A stretch of DNA of 64,000 bases from Anoplopoma fimbria (GCF_027596085.1 NC_072453.1:6257448-6321447), one strand, 5' to 3'. Shown: positions 34,301 through 48,295, counted from the stretch's first letter. Numbers and translations are program-made. Notes: generated by a model not told the origin, from the letters alone.

Positions 34301-35238
34301 TTGCTAGATTACATGGTGCCACAAGTAACTACACTAGCAACACATTTTGCTTTTTAAGCAATAAGAACAAGAAGCATCGTGGCCATATAAGGCAGATATT
34401 CTGATCTCTCTCAAGTCATCTTGTTTGGTCTATGTGAAAATGGGGCTTTTATGGTCCTGTTTATTACAGATCACTTAGTCTCACCAATAAAAAGCTCTGC
34501 AAGTTATTAATTGACCTAATGCCCCTTTACCTACGGTATCAAATCACTGACACGGTTCACAGTTTTCATCCTGGTCTGAGAATATTTTGTTTCTTTTTTG
34601 ACAGTGAATATCCACAGAAAAAGATTTTCTAATCAAAGTAAAACGTTTCATATGCATCTGAAAATGTGGGTGTTGTATAGCTGTCATCCTCATGATCACA
34701 AATCTCAGTATAACTGTTTGAAATCTTTGCGAAAACATTTTATCGATTGGTTTTTGGGTTGAATTTCACATTTAATAGCCTAACTCTTTAACATGTGCTA
34801 AATAAACACAATTCCCTTCTTAACATTTCTAAACAATGATTTTGAGTGATAAAGATCATACTGATTGATCCCTTAGCAGACCCTTGACTTGGAGGATTTA
34901 AGAATGAACTCAATAGATGACCCTGAGTGAATCATTGGCCTTATATGATGATGGCCATATTCTATAGCGTAAAACATTTGTAGATTGCAATTCCTTTGTC
35001 TCAATAAGAAAGAAAAAAACTTGCCGCTAATTCAAAACAAAAAGGTCCAGTTTAAATGTACAGGCACAAATTGTCAGTAAACAGTCTTATTTACATCGAG
35101 AGATAAAAACAAAAAAAGGAGGGAAAACACAAAGTAAATGCACACTCCTCCTTTAAATCTCCATTGTGCCAAACGTTCTTCCACAAAGATGATATGTTAG
35201 CATCATAACACCTGGAGCTCATAATACTTAAGTCCTCT
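31301..35238. other. Intergenic DNA and probable long kctd5 3' UTR
   Basis: A minus-strand AATAAA (TTTATT at 31961-31966) is the best candidate for the kctd5 poly(A) signal, which would make a 3.3-kb 3' UTR. A poly(A) run at 32,430-32,442 and another at about 33,160-33,177 are simple repeats. The L2-type tail copy is at 34,149-34,198. No coding exon was recognised. The 61-residue ORF at 31,375-31,557 is discussed under rejected items. Confidence 0.45.
34149..34198 (+). repeat. L2-clade LINE or SINE 3' tail, forward orientation
   Basis: Contains the hairpin CGCTTT (34,155-34,160), GGATA loop (34,161-34,165) and AAAGCG (34,166-34,171), followed by GTCTGCTAAATGACTG and a TGTAA tandem tail. It is the same tail as the copy at 12,362-12,480 in opposite orientation. 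The body to the left is short or decayed, as expected for a 5'-truncated insertion. Confidence 0.75.
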
Positions 35239-38200
35239 TCACATCCGGGAGCCCCTTTCCTGAAGAATCTGCGGAGACCAAAAAAATGAAAGAATAAACA
35301 AAAACACATCGTACCACATGCTCTGAAAGCAGTTTTGTACCCAATTCTTTACAGTCCACTGTAATCCTGCCACAGTGCAAACTCTCCGACACAGGGGACT
35401 CCTACATTTACTCTACGCGCTGGCTGAAGCAAACTTACCGCGTAGGGTGCAGAGAAAAGGGGAAATGCTTGCTCATGTGAGGAAAATAAAGCAGTATGCT
35501 GGAGACTATGCAGAACGTGGTTCTAAAGCCAATTGTGGGTGAGCCCATAAAGCTTCCTTGCTACTGGGAAGACATGCAACCAAACTAACCACAGCCCCGG
35601 AATTATTCTGAACTGCAGAAGAGATGAAGGCCAAAACAAACTGAGTGCATTAAGAAGGAAACAGCAGTAGAATTAAAATGTAACATTACCTAGTTCTGGT
35701 TCAGTATAGATTTAAATATCGTTGTTTTTAACCCTTTTATTTCAACTTTCAGCTAAATTATTCATAATAGCATAATAGTCCATTTTAAGAGGACATTTTA
35801 TTTTGTGTGTTTGATCACGGCACTTCATCACACTTCTGCTTAACATATTTTCCCTTTTGGGTCTTTATCGCCATCACATAAATTGAAATAATCTCAAGGG
35901 TCCACAATCCCAGATATCTTCTTTGTGTAAATCAAGGGAGATTAGGGTTGGCTGATATAGATGCCATGCCCGAAGACATATTGCCACATTTACTGCAGTA
36001 AAAGAAGACTACACTAGTGCTGTGAAAGCAACCCTACAACTACTGTTTTTGACAATGAAATGGACAAAGTGAGTGTAGTAACCCTCCCTTCCCTTTAAAT
36101 GTCATTGAATGAGGGAAAATGAGTCAAACTGCTGCAGCTGATGATTCAGCATGTCCTCCATCCAACAAGGCTGTGAGCATGGCAATAATTACAGGGGGCT
36201 TATTTACACTACTGAAACAAATGGAGCTCTTCTCATCTGGTTAAAAAAATAAAAAAGAACTTAATCTGCAAAGAAGTATTCAACCAGTCTCAGCAGGAAC
36301 CATCTGGCTTTTGATTTATATTTGGCTTGTAGACTGAAGACCAAAGCTGCTTTTTAACTTGTTTTCAGTTACTATGCTCTGGTTTCAAGTGTCTCATCTT
36401 TGAGATGTGAAAAAAAGTTTTCAGTAGTGTAAACTGCATCAAGGAGGCACAGCGAAGAAAGAGGGGACAAACTAGTGAAGCTTGGTTGAGGGGACTATGA
36501 GCAGTTGAGCGCTCACCAGTGAATCATAAATGCTCAACCCTAATCAGAGTCATTCACTTCATAATCCGTCTCTTCGTCCTCACTCTGAGCAACATGCAGC
36601 ATGCAGACAGCACAGAAAAGACAAGAAAGGCATGTTGTAATGTAATGGAAAATGAATTGAGGTGTGAAATGTTGAAAAGGAAAACGAGGGGGAAAATATA
36701 ACTAATGGATTAATTTTTAGGGGGTGTAAACATTAACAACTACATTTAGTAGCACTCAAAAAAAGCTGAAAAACATAAGACCATGAAAAGAAAAGCACCT
36801 ATCTTCCATACACTCAATTCACTTGTCTCAACTGATTCCAAATTGTGCCATTTATTTCAAATAGATACAATTTGCTTACTACAATTAAGGAGAGATGACT
36901 TTAGAATCAAATCATTGTATAGTGCAAAGTGAAATTATTCAAACTTGAGGACTAAATTTGGATATGACTGGAGATGCACCAATCAATCGGCAACTGCTCA
37001 AAACCGGGCAAAGTTCAGCTGATTGCCAAATACACAACATAAGGTTTGTGTGGCAGTTCTTTAGTGTGAGTGAAGAAGACATAAAGCTTTCAATTTCTAA
37101 CAACTGCTAGTCCAAAACAAGCAGTGGAGGAACAACTACTGACTTAATCAGACTTGTCTGATGACAGCATTGAGTTACATTATGATGCATTCAGGCTACT
37201 CAGTAAAACTAGTAAATGTAAGAATATCATAATGTGTTCAAATTGAATCTTGGTGAGAAACTTGAATAAATACAGTTTATTTTTTAAAAAGGGGAAGATT
37301 TCACTATAATATAAAATAAATATTAGAGAGGGAATTATTACTGTTTAACTTTCTAACACTAGGCAGCTCAGAATACGTAATTAAATTACTAATGACAATA
37401 TATTTTTGTAATATTGTTTTTGTTCAAAAAAATAAAGAAATACAATATTTTATTCCCTAATTTCTAGATTTGCTTGTAAAATGCACCAGTAGTTTATAAT
37501 ATTTCTATTAAAATAAATCAAAAGCATCAATACAAATGGGCAAATCTAACATGACATAGGTTTAAATGCTGAGTTCTGTCTAAGACAACTTTATGTCGTC
37601 TAGTCATCAGCATCAAAATAAAAGTTGTTCATGCCTTAATCTTAAAAGGAGATCATTGTTCAGTTTAGAAAACTTCTAAATGAATGTCTGCTTTGCTTTA
37701 ATTCATACTTCTTTTTCTCTGATCACTTGTGGTTTTTCAGGCAGGCTGTTTTTTTTAACTGAGGGACTGAATATTCACAATGTTCTCCTTCATAGAGCTT
37801 CCTCATCAATAAAAGAGAGGTGCTTTAAGTTCCCTGGTGGCATGTTCATAAATGCCATGCATTTAAAACATTCAGCACAGGCCATCATTCACGGATGTTT
37901 GCCGTGAACGGATTTTCAACTGGCCTCCCCACAAACTCAGACACTTACCTTAGCCTTCTCACTGGGCTCACTGTTTGTCCCGTATGATTGATTGTGCAGC
38001 TCCTTGGAGACTACACACAGGAACTCGGCTTGGTCTTCGTTTCCGTAGTTGTAAGAGGAGCCTATGCTGACCAGCTAGTGAGACAGGAGAGCAGAGCACA
38101 GAGGAATAATTAGCCTTAGGCTTATGAAGTAGAGGCAAAAACTTGGTTACTCTTGGTGGGAAAACAGAGGTCGGGAGACATTAAAGTAATGTAAAAGAGG

Positions 38201-41200
38201 TTGACAACCAATCAAGGAGCACAGAGGGTCTACAGGTTCATGTAACTCAAATTTATACTTTTTGGAGCTTCTCTAATTAGACATAGTTCATTATAGTTCA
38301 TAAAGACTAGACTTAACCCTGACTCTTAAGTTTGTTTGTAGGATGAATTATCTTGCATTTTTGCCTACATTAGTAACACCATATAATATGAGATACAGTG
38401 GGGGTGACACAAAGGCCCTCAGTGAGGTGTAAACCCAGAATGTCGTGGACACACAATTTCATTGTACATCAGTTAGCCAACAGGGCAACCCACCTAAAAC
38501 ATTTTAAACTAATACACCAAGAAAAGATGGACTAAAGAGGCTCTAAAAACTATCTCTAGAGTTAAAAGGGTAATTAGAAATTTGAATGTTAAGTTATTAC
38601 ACGTATAAATGCAATAAAAAGACCCGTTTTCAGGAGCTGCAGAAATGTCAGCATTGAGTATCAAAATAAAACATAAATGAAGATGAAAATCAAGAAGAAA
38701 ATTGAGTTACTGAAGTAATTAGACAGAAACCAAATAATTGGTGGTCCACAAAGATAAGGTAATAATAATAAAAGTAATAGCACAAAGAGGCCACAGACAG
38801 AAAAAAAGATAGGTATTGAATACAAGTGCAGGGACTCTACCACAGGAAGCAAACAAGCTGGTTGAAAATCAATGGGGTAAGGATTTGACTTGATAGGACC
38901 ATGCTTGTTTAAAGTGAATAGTTGGAGACAAATCGATACCATCAACTTTTGAAAACTACAGTATCTTTTACAAAGCAAATAAAGGAGCAAACTACATATT
39001 GGCGCACTCCCATTAGTAACACCTGCTCCATGTTTTAGCGCTGTGACTTAAGACAACATGTGTTGGATTTTCTTTAATGCTTCGACTGCCATATTAATTC
39101 AGATCACTAATATCAATAGTAGATGCTATGAGCTGTGTTATAACATCTGCTTTGTTTGATTTTCGGTTTACTTTATATTTTATTTTGGGCAGCTGTGGCT
39201 CTGTAGCTAGAATGGGTTGTCTACTAAATGTAAGATCGAATATATTGATAGCTCCTCCAGTCCGCATGTCGAAGTATCTTTGGGCAAGATACTGAACCTC
39301 AAATTGGTGTGTGAATGAGCATTTAGATTAAATCCTGATGGGCAGGTTGGCAGCTTGCATGGCAATGGTATGAATGTGTGCGTGGATGTTGTCATGAAGC
39401 GCAAAGCACTTTGAATAGTCAGAAAGAACTGGGTGCAGAAACCAAATTCAAACAACTGACAACATCAGTGGATGTACCGTTTCTAACAAGCAAGTGGCTT
39501 ATTTCTTTGAGCACTGAATGCGTGTCTGTCAGGAAAATAATTTGCATGAGAAAATCCCACACATGGTATCTAGAAATACGATAAGGGCATGGTCATGTCA
39601 GTTTGAATAAAATACACCAACGGACACAAGACGATAATTAAAAAGAAACAACATCGATAAGATCTTTATAAACAAAACCTTGTGCACACATTGAAAAAAC
39701 ATTTGAGAAAAAAACAAAGCAATTCCTGTTCCTGAATAACTGCTTTTACTGCTGAATGTTAAGTGTGTGTACACTGCAGGCTACATGTATACCTCCTGTA
39801 CCCAAGTGTGCGTGTTCAGACATGCATCGCCTCATTAGCCACTGCTGCCAGAGACTTGTTGTTGTTAAGCAATCTTCCTCACATTAAGCATCAACGCAGC
39901 AAAAAAAAAAAAGACCAAATAATCTCAACTAGGCACCATGGATTCCACTTGTCATACTGCTAAAGAGTCAACGAGCAACAAAGACTTAGACTTTCTGGAT
40001 GAAATATATACTTCAACAAATTGTTTATATTAATGGAATCCTAAACCAGCCGAAGGTCAATAAAGCTCATCTCCCCAAAAGATTCTCCTGGGCTGACGGC
40101 CGCGCTTTAGGCTTTACATAAGTAGTGTTACGAGGAGTTTCCCATCTGACCTGTGTCAGGAGATTAGAGAGATTTCAGCTCTAATGGGAGATCCAGAGAT
40201 CCCTTGTCTTAGAGGGATTCATTCACATATAATACACAAAGTGTAGTTTCTCATTAGAAATATTAGCCTTTGGCATTTCCAGCTGAACACAAACTCTCAT
40301 GTAAACTTGGACTTTTCACATTTAATGTTTGTAATCTATATCAATTACAAGATAGACTACCTGCTGTGAAGATAAAACAACATTTCACCTCTAAACAACC
40401 AGCACTATATCACAGCACAGCCCCCAAAACAGCTAAGGGGTACATGAAAGCAGAGCACTGAATGCTGTTGACGAGCTTAGAAATTGTGAATGCAGTATGA
40501 ATAAAAAATAAAATAACAAAAATAGTAAAATTTAAAAAAAAGAAATTCACAGACAAGAGGTGTCATGGTCTCTTAGCTTCACTGGTGAGCAAGAAGTACA
40601 AATGAACATCGAAATGAATCAACTCAAAAAATGACAGCTATGTGTCTACTTGGGACAAACGATGGCCAACGGGGTGTGTATGGACAACATGGGGACCATG
40701 CAGTGACCAGCCCGTGGACAGAAATTTGTTAGACACACCTCTCCGCTGTTGTTTGGCAAAGCAGGCTCCTCTCCCTTCACCTCCCTTGACACAATCAGCA
40801 GAAACTCTGACTGGTGGGCCCGCCCGTAACCTATACTGACAAGCTGCAACGACCAATCAGAGCACAGAAGGGATGCCCGGATCATGTATGTGGACATTGA
40901 GAAAGATGTGATTTGCTGTTTGGCTTTTTAGCCAATTTCCAATATTGAGGATTGGACTTTCTGGGTCAATGTGAGCATAGCGGGGTGGGTGAAGCACATG
41001 AAAGGAGGATTGCTGCTGTAAACCCTGCAGGAAGAGATTTACCTGTTCAAACTTCCAGCCATCGGACATGGTGGACACCATCTGTGTCAGCTCCTCCTCC
41101 TGGCACTGCAGCACACGGTAAACATGCTTCACTGGAACCTGAGAGGGGGACAAACACATGAGAGAAATGGGATCCAAAGGCAGAAATAACACAAAATGAA

Positions 41201-43194
41201 TGGAGCAAGAATCATATTCATGGAGAAAAAATTATTTAAATGAAACTCCATGTACCTGTGATGTTTTACAGTCGCGATCTCTGATCTTGTCCTTGATGAG
41301 CTTTATTAATGATGTGATGTTGTAGAATTCGGCCTCTTCTAACACACCTAAAACAGTTAAGAAATAAACACTTCAGCTTTTATGGTCGACATATCCTTCT
41401 ACTACCTAAAAGGAGCATCTTCTTTAAGGCTATGCAGTGATGCAAGAGCAGTGTGTGAGAATTTTTTTTTTTTGCACTTGTGGTATTTCAAAACAGAGAT
41501 GTGGTGGACAGATAAGTAGTTGCCTTTATTTTTCGCAATCATGGCCGTGTAACAATCAATCAACAATAATGACTAAAATAATGACAACACAGTTTGTTAC
41601 CATTTCTTTTTATTGTGCAACAAACAACTGTATTTGATTTGGAATACAGTTCATCTTATATTTTACAGAGACATTACCTTCCTCTGCCAAGTCCCTGTTG
41701 AGCACCAGCTTTCCGTGTCTCAAGTAGTTAAGCACTGGCCCAAAGTATGTTGGGTCTCTGTCTATGAGATAGGCACCAGTTTCATCCTGAAATGCAGAGA
41801 ATAAATAGGATGAAATTAATAGAATAACATTGAATACATGTCAAGAGTTTTCGATTTTAAGAAACAATTCAACATTAAGCTACACTTAAGAGAACCATTG
41901 ATAGTCATTTTAATTCTAAGCATCCAATACAGGGAACACAATGTACAGACAAAGATTAAAATGATTTAATATCCTCCAGTCTGAAAAAATCCTTTTTTAA
42001 AAAAGTGACAATGAGCAGGCGTATATCTTTATCGAAGCATAACATGTGAGGGGGAAAAACAACACTGTGCATCAGCGAACAAAACTCGAGGGATGAGAAT
42101 TATGAGGTCAGCTCCTCTGCTGATAATCTCTACAGGGGTTGAGAGTATATGCGCACACAAGTGCGACAGCTTTGGGATATCACTTCACTATTCCCACAGG
42201 CCTTGGGTTTGATCCAGATTTCATCACAACTACTGGGTATTCCCCTATTTCTGTAGGTACTGTGATTAGACCGCCTTTGTCTCATGGGGGAAAGAGGCGG
42301 CTAAAACAATTAGAGCAGAACATAAAAAGATTTGGAACAGCGAGCTGAATCCACCACAGGGACCAGGAGGAAGCACATTGGCTTTCAACCAACAATTAGC
42401 CTCGTCAACTTTGGTCTGCTACATAGTCGGCCAAACACATAATATGAGTCGGATTGAACTGCTGTATAGCTACTGCAGCAAACACAAGGTAAACACAAAA
42501 AGTTGTTAAATACAATGTGACATTAGTGAGTCAAAAGTGCTTCATATTTACTAAAGCACTCCATGCAGGGAGGACGGGCCTTAAGCAAATGTTGTGCTAA
42601 TCCTTGAATGCTAAAGGATGTTTGACTTTGCATCAGGTCAAGTACTATGGCTTCAGGAGCAATCATGGCAAATTAGCCACACTGATGGTCAGTGCAAAAT
42701 TGTCATACACTGCAGGCCATGACCAAACTCAAACAGACACAACTACACTGATGAACATGTGATTAGTCATAGTTACCTCATCCTCACAAGCTCAGAGATG
42801 AGTTCTCAAAACCCATTAGTCTTTTCAATAATGAGAAAAGGTCCCAGTGCATTTTCTTTTGTAATGAATCTGAACCCTCCTGGCTGGTTGACCTCCTTTC
42901 CAATGCATAAATATCCAACTGGAGCCTAATGGAGCTCTATTCTGGTCTTATGCCCTGTGTCAGTTCCTTACACTTCCATAGACACTTAAGTTTAAGCACA
43001 AGCATGGGTAGGCTGTGCTTAAGGAAACAGGACAAGACGAAAGCTGCACAGCTCTCCACATTCGAACCGCACTGTACGTAATGGTTGATTTTAACATAGA
43101 AGGTTAAGTTTCTACTGTTAGCCTCTAGTATCACGTTTTTCTTTTAAATCCTATCAACAGTTAATCTTGTACTGAACATATGGTTTTGCTTTGA

Positions 43195-43252
<58 letters not shown>

Positions 43253-46200
43253 AAGCTGATAATAGCTTTGCCAGCATCAGAGCACCATTTGTATTATTAC
43301 CAAATTAATGAGATCCATTTACTTTGTTCCTAGCAGGAATTTGGACTGGTAAATTAAAACATTAAGGATGGCTCCATTCCACAAATTACTGATATTACTG
43401 CTTAATCCTGCATTTGACAAGTCACTATGTCTGTTTGACGAAAGGTCTATTCAACTTTAGATTCATTTCCCATTTTCCCCTTCATCCTGCTTCCACTGGA
43501 AAGGCTCTGTGAAGGGAAAGTTTGGGAAACCACTGCTATTACAAGAACTTGTCGAGGCCCAGGCAGAAAATATTACAATGTGCTTGAAAAAAAAAAAAAG
43601 AGAATGCTTAATAAAAATAAGTTTCCATGTATGATATGGGTTTAGCATAACATTTGGCTAATAAAATGGTATAATCTACATTCAGGGAGAATTCCAATAG
43701 CCCAGTGGTTAAGGCTCTCCTATCAATTCCCTTCGGTCATACCGGGACATTTGAATAACAGAGCCAGTGTTAATGTTATTAGCAACACCTGCGCCCATCC
43801 TGCTATGATAAGTCAAAATGTCTGCTGTGAAAAAAGGCTGATTGCATTTTACAAATAAACTTTTGAAAATGGCCTCAAAACACTCCCACTGATCAAACAC
43901 TCAAAGAAACAATATATGTACTCTCCACTTCAGTCAACCTTCTGCCCCCTGGCCTGTTGTGCTGACAGGCCTGTCGTTGTTGCTCAGGGTGCACATGCAT
44001 CTATGGGGGACGTAGGGGACAGTGACCCAGTTCAGAAAAAATTATGGGGGCTCAGATATCGGGCCCCTTGTATACAAAGGGGACAGTGTCTTTAATGAAA
44101 AACAAAAGGCTGTGTCTCTGGGGGCCCAGGCTGGGGAGCACTTGACAACAAGCAGAGAGCTGGAGGACTGTGAGGGAATAGGAGGAAGGCTTGATGCTCA
44201 GTCTGAGAAAGTTAAGCATCTCTGTTTTATGATATGATCGTGATGATTAACAAAACTATGAATATCAAGGTTTAATTGAAAAGCAAAACCCTTCTATCTC
44301 AAAAAAACACTTAATCTTCATTCAAAAAATAAAGAGATTTATAAATTAAATAAAAATAGCCAACAGCTTAAACCAAAAACAACAGATGATATCAACAAAT
44401 ACACTGTGTTAAGTGCTAAGGTCACACGCAACCCCAGTAATAGGGTTGTTCACTTTAAGTCAGGCATGCTTCATAGTGTTCTGTGGTTTGGTGTTGTAAA
44501 AATATTGAACGTGCAAAGCCTTCCGCACATACAGTAACCAGAGCTAAGTAAAAGCAGGCCTAACTATGACTGGATTCAAACTTAAGATAATTTAAAATGA
44601 TGGTAAACAGAAGCAAATTAGAAGGGTGGGCTTTGAGTGGAACCTTATCATTCTTCTTCTACACACATTACATATCCTCCCACAGGAAATACCATGGTGA
44701 CCCACCCTTCAAGCATGTGATGTCCAATAAGGCTTTTTGCAGACACAATAATACTGAACTTCAATTCTTAATTCAACAAAATGAATGCGTCACTGCATGT
44801 TTGCTTGTGAGTACAACAATGGGTTTACACCAAACCTTTGCATGGCACAATTCACCCATTCAAGCCTGATAGGTGTGGGTATATTTACTGCTAAATTTCA
44901 TTTAAGTAATCCACCAGATGGTGGTTACCAGTAAATATCAAAGAGAAATAGCAACAGCAGGGAAGTCATTCCAATTTGTTCAGACCAGTAATAAAGAGAA
45001 TGAAAAGGTTATCAAACGCTGCTCAGCCTTCACTGCAGTCAAGCTGGAGTACAAGCATACTGCAGAAACACCACTTAAAGATGTTGCAGTAGATCTACTG
45101 AATCACATGACTGTAGCTACTTAGCCAAGTGGAAGCATAATCCTTGTAGAGTAGGAGCCAGGAGTCCCTCTGGAGTACAAGTAGTAATGGCATACTCAAA
45201 TAGGCCTTCATCTTTTAAATAATACACACATCACATCAAGGCTACATTATGTGAAACTCTCTCATATTTCAAGATATTTAACACTGTGCATTTACACGAG
45301 TTAAACCTCTCATGAACGCTGGGAAGTGCATCTCGCCTTTCCACCATTTCTAACTCTTCAAGGCAACACCCTTTGTGCCTTTTGCAGAACAATAATGACG
45401 GAGCAGAGCTACAGACAGTAAATAAACAGCTCCTTTTAAAGTCACCTAAAAGCCTTGCTGTTATAATGTGAGGCAGTTAAGAAGCTCCATGACTAAGCAG
45501 GCAAACCAGGAAATCACTGCAACCCGGAGCTTTCTCCTGGCCGAACGAGAAATGTGTATTGCAATAGAAAAAAAAGGAGCTGGAAGTGAAACGATTGGTC
45601 TCATTGACGACTGCCTTTGGTCGGTAATCAAATTCCAAATGACAACATTTCAATTTATTGCAACACAAGGCTATGATCAATTGTAGGTGGCTTTTGTTGA
45701 TAAAGTTGCTTTTTACCAATAAAGCCAATAGGACCATCAGTCGCACCTGATTTGCCAATAGTCCTCTGCACTGTCCTCTTGAGCACTCACTGCAAGAAGA
45801 CAGAGCAGGAGGAGACCGCGATATCACTGTTAAATATTTACATCACCTCCCATGGTGTGCTCAGGCATGACATACCAGCTGAATACGGCATTAAATGCGG
45901 CCATATTTTTCTCTTACACATGCCGCAGAGAGAACTTCTTCGGGCATCAAATGGATATAAATATGAAAAGATTAAGATGTGGAAGGAACAAGAACCCTTT
46001 GTGATGGGGTGCTTGAAAAATTGATGCAGCTCTGAAAGCTGGGTCTCTACTTGAGTGGTCTTGAGCTGAGCAGTATGAAAGCAGGAGTCTGCCAGAGGGA
46101 TTGCTGCCCCATTGCAATACCTGCTTATGATCTTGCAGCATCAAATATTCACACAAGTCTAACAAACCAGGTTAGAACAATAATTCTCTAATACGACAAA

Positions 46201-48295
46201 ACTGAGTAGGATGTTCATTCTAGGGTAAACTATTTAAAAAGAAACACTTTCTAAAAGGCTTTCTGCTGCTATAGCTATGCACGTGACAGCACTTTCTCCG
46301 TGCTCTACCCCAATGTGCAAAACAGGCTCCAGTCAACAACATGAATAATGCAGTTCTCCTCAAGAGTCCTGCTGAAGCACGTCAGCCTGCGTGACTGAGA
46401 ACTAAACCACTCACTTCCTTGGCTGGGAAACACAATACTGCATTTGCACAAAAACAGAGCTCTTTGCTGATCTGTTACTCTGCTGGGCTTTCCTGTTCAC
46501 ATGTATTCGTGTGATGCAAAAAAAAAGATGGCCTTCTTGGCTCAGTCGCTGATTAGATGATATCATGTCAATGTAAATTGTTTTAGACACAGAAGCAAGT
46601 GAAATAATATCCAATAACCTGTTCTTTACTAGAAGCTTTCTATAATGATCCTGCCTGCAGGAGAGAGGTACAGTAATGGCTTGAGAGTCTGATACTCACT
46701 TAAGACAAAGGATTTAGATGGACTGATCCATTGCTCATGGGAGGATAAACTGACAAAAAAGCAAGCTGATTATGTAGAGATTAAGATATTTGCATGAAAA
46801 TACGAGATGAGCCGCCGTCTCAGCTTAGTAGAAAGGAGGGCAGGGGTGCAAATAGATGACAACAATGAATAATGGGGCAGTAAAATCAACGACAAAAACA
46901 AAGCCTATTATACTATGTATACAGACAGTAAAACATTGTATTTGACAGTGCCGGGGGCCTTAAAGCACACACGCACGTTGCTGGTAAAACTGGCAGATGG
47001 ACAAACAGAGAGCAGCCTGCTTCTGGAGCACTGAGGCCATTCAGGCAGATGAGTGACTTCATCCCCAGCTCTCAGTTGTCAGCAGCACCTCACTCCACTT
47101 GGCAGTGACTTATGTGCTCATTAGGGAAGCCTCGCCACCAGCACAGAGGCTGATTACTGCATAGCAAACAGAGCCAAGGAACAGACTTACCTCGAGAGAG
47201 GAAGGGGGAAAAACACAAATTGATCAAGCAATAAAAATGTATATGTGTAACGTTACATCATTTGGCAAGTCAATTATAGCACTAGAGCTCTTGGACATTA
47301 CAGTCCCTAGCTGAGCTAAAAAAAAAAGAGCTATAGATTAATAAGAGTTTCTGTACCAATATGATGTAAAATAGAAATTTGCACAAGATTTGGGCTATTG
47401 GAATAATATGCAAGTCAATTTAACATTTTACTGAAATGATTCACTTGTTTTGACTGATAAGATGAGTGAAATAGTTTACATTAAATATTATAGTAAGAGG
47501 TTCATAGTTGAATATTTAACAGCAGTTGTATCATTTATGGAGACTATTGGTTGCTGTCTCTGTTTGATGCATCGGCCTCAGCTCTCAGATGGGGAAAGTT
47601 TCCAACTAACGCACTGGGGAGACTTGATACTGTGACTTGAAAAAGCTGTAAAACTGTTAAAACCAAAGTCAACACTTTGAACAACAAATTACGGTAACGA
47701 CAATACCTGGCAACCTTCTTTTATTTTTTATTTTATTTTATTTTTAAAGACCAATTCAGCCAGCTCCACACACACACAAGCTAGCAGAAATATCGTATGT
47801 CATGTGGGGACTGTCGGAATCTAGCTAGCTTAGCGTGCTAATGCTAGTTAGCCACTAGAATTTGAGTTAGCACAAAGTATTAATAAACACTGACTGTCAC
47901 AAAGCGGGGTATCTAATTAAGCAAGCTGGTGCACACAGTCACCAGCCACACTAATGACTTAACAATGCAGAAAGCAAATAAAAAGTAATTTAGTGGAGAA
48001 ATAAATAAAAAAAAGGAGTTAACCAATGCGCTCCTAACTATGGTGCTAACTAGCTGACTAGCTTAGCATTTACCTTGTCGGAGTCTAGCTCCGGGTCAGC
48101 TTGGCTCAGTCTGTACAGAAATGATTTTGGGTCTCGGCACAGCGTCTGTCTCGTGGTTAAAAAATACGTCCCGCCGACGTTCAGCCGGATCCATTTGGAT
48201 GCCCCGACCCCGGCTGAGGGGCTCCTCTGATCCGGAGAATGGCCCAAACATCTCCGGTGGACGGAGCTGCTCGTCTCGGAGTTGTTCTCTGCCAT
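35239..48295 (-). CDS. kctd5: BTB/POZ protein KCTD5, Cullin-3 substrate adaptor
   Basis: KCTD5 forms pentamers and links Cullin-3 to substrates; in mammals it promotes turnover of G-protein beta-gamma subunits. Six coding exons: 48074-48295, 41678-41786, 41256-41347, 41043-41138, 37949-38074 and 35239-35268, giving 224 aa (human 234). The start is MAENNSE, like human MAENHCE. The BTB domain begins at [19 protein letters not shown] and continues through [19 protein letters not shown]. The C-terminal part has [19 protein letters not shown], then [20 protein letters not shown], and the last exon codes ILQERGSRM and a stop, identical to human. MAEN and the C-terminus favour KCTD5 over KCTD2 or KCTD17. 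Introns are large for this window, with the first 6.3 kb long. A second version of the fifth exon lies at 40739-40843 and is annotated separately. Confidence 0.95.
35269..37948. other. Last intron of kctd5
   Basis: 2.7 kb AT-rich intron with no exon that I can support. A stretch near 35,940-35,970 weakly resembles the dispersed repeat noted in the ube2i intron. Confidence 0.6.
38075..40738. other. kctd5 intron between exon 5 and candidate exon 5a
   Basis: Noncoding. Contains the SINE-like element at 39,187-39,430. A poly(A) run lies at 39,900-39,912. Confidence 0.6.
39187..39430 (+). repeat. tRNA-like SINE-type dispersed element
   Basis: The segment begins GGGCAGCTGTGGCTCTGTAG and contains GGGTTGTCTACTAAATGTAAG, GCTCCTCCAGTCCGCATGTCGAAG, TTGGGCAAGATACTGAACC, GTATGAATGTGTGCGTG and AGCGCAAAGCACTTTGAATAG, in the order I know from an abundant percomorph repeat. 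The first part looks like tRNA A- and B-box promoter sequence in decayed form. The copy is old. Confidence 0.6.
40739..40843 (-). CDS. Candidate alternative exon 5 (5a) of kctd5
   Basis: Read on the minus strand, a strong acceptor (CGTTGCAG) opens an ORF beginning [21 protein letters not shown]. The canonical exon at 37949-38074 encodes LVSIG(SSYNYG..)[11 protein letters not shown]. Both start in phase 0 directly after the exon ending KFEQ. A possible donor (GAG|GTGTGT) gives 105 bp, 35 codons, ending in phase 0, so it can join the last exon without a frameshift. The predicted isoform would be 217 aa. Without that donor, the ORF reads on for about 30 codons to a stop at 40,646-40,648, making an alternative C-terminus. 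It lies between exons 4 and 5, which is what a tandem exon duplication would give. Family comparison was by eye only; a decayed pseudo-exon is possible. Confidence 0.6.
41787..48073. other. First intron of kctd5
   Basis: 6.3 kb. It contains a (AT)27 microsatellite at 43,197-43,250 and an A-run at 43,588-43,600. A near-palindrome (CCCCTTGTATACAAAGGGG) lies at about 44,065-44,083, and a TTTTA tandem at 47,719-47,744. The stretch at about 47,000-47,180 is less AT-rich and could hold a regulatory element, but nothing in the sequence proves it. Confidence 0.5.
43197..43250. repeat. (AT)27 dinucleotide microsatellite
   Basis: Uninterrupted AT repeat of 54 bp in kctd5 intron 1, likely polymorphic. 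Confidence 0.99.

Noticed and set aside
43690..43780. tRNA-like stretch (CCCAGTGGTTAAGGCTCTCC) in kctd5 intron 1
   Set aside because: No matching B box, acceptor stem or cloverleaf could be folded by eye; at most a decayed SINE head.
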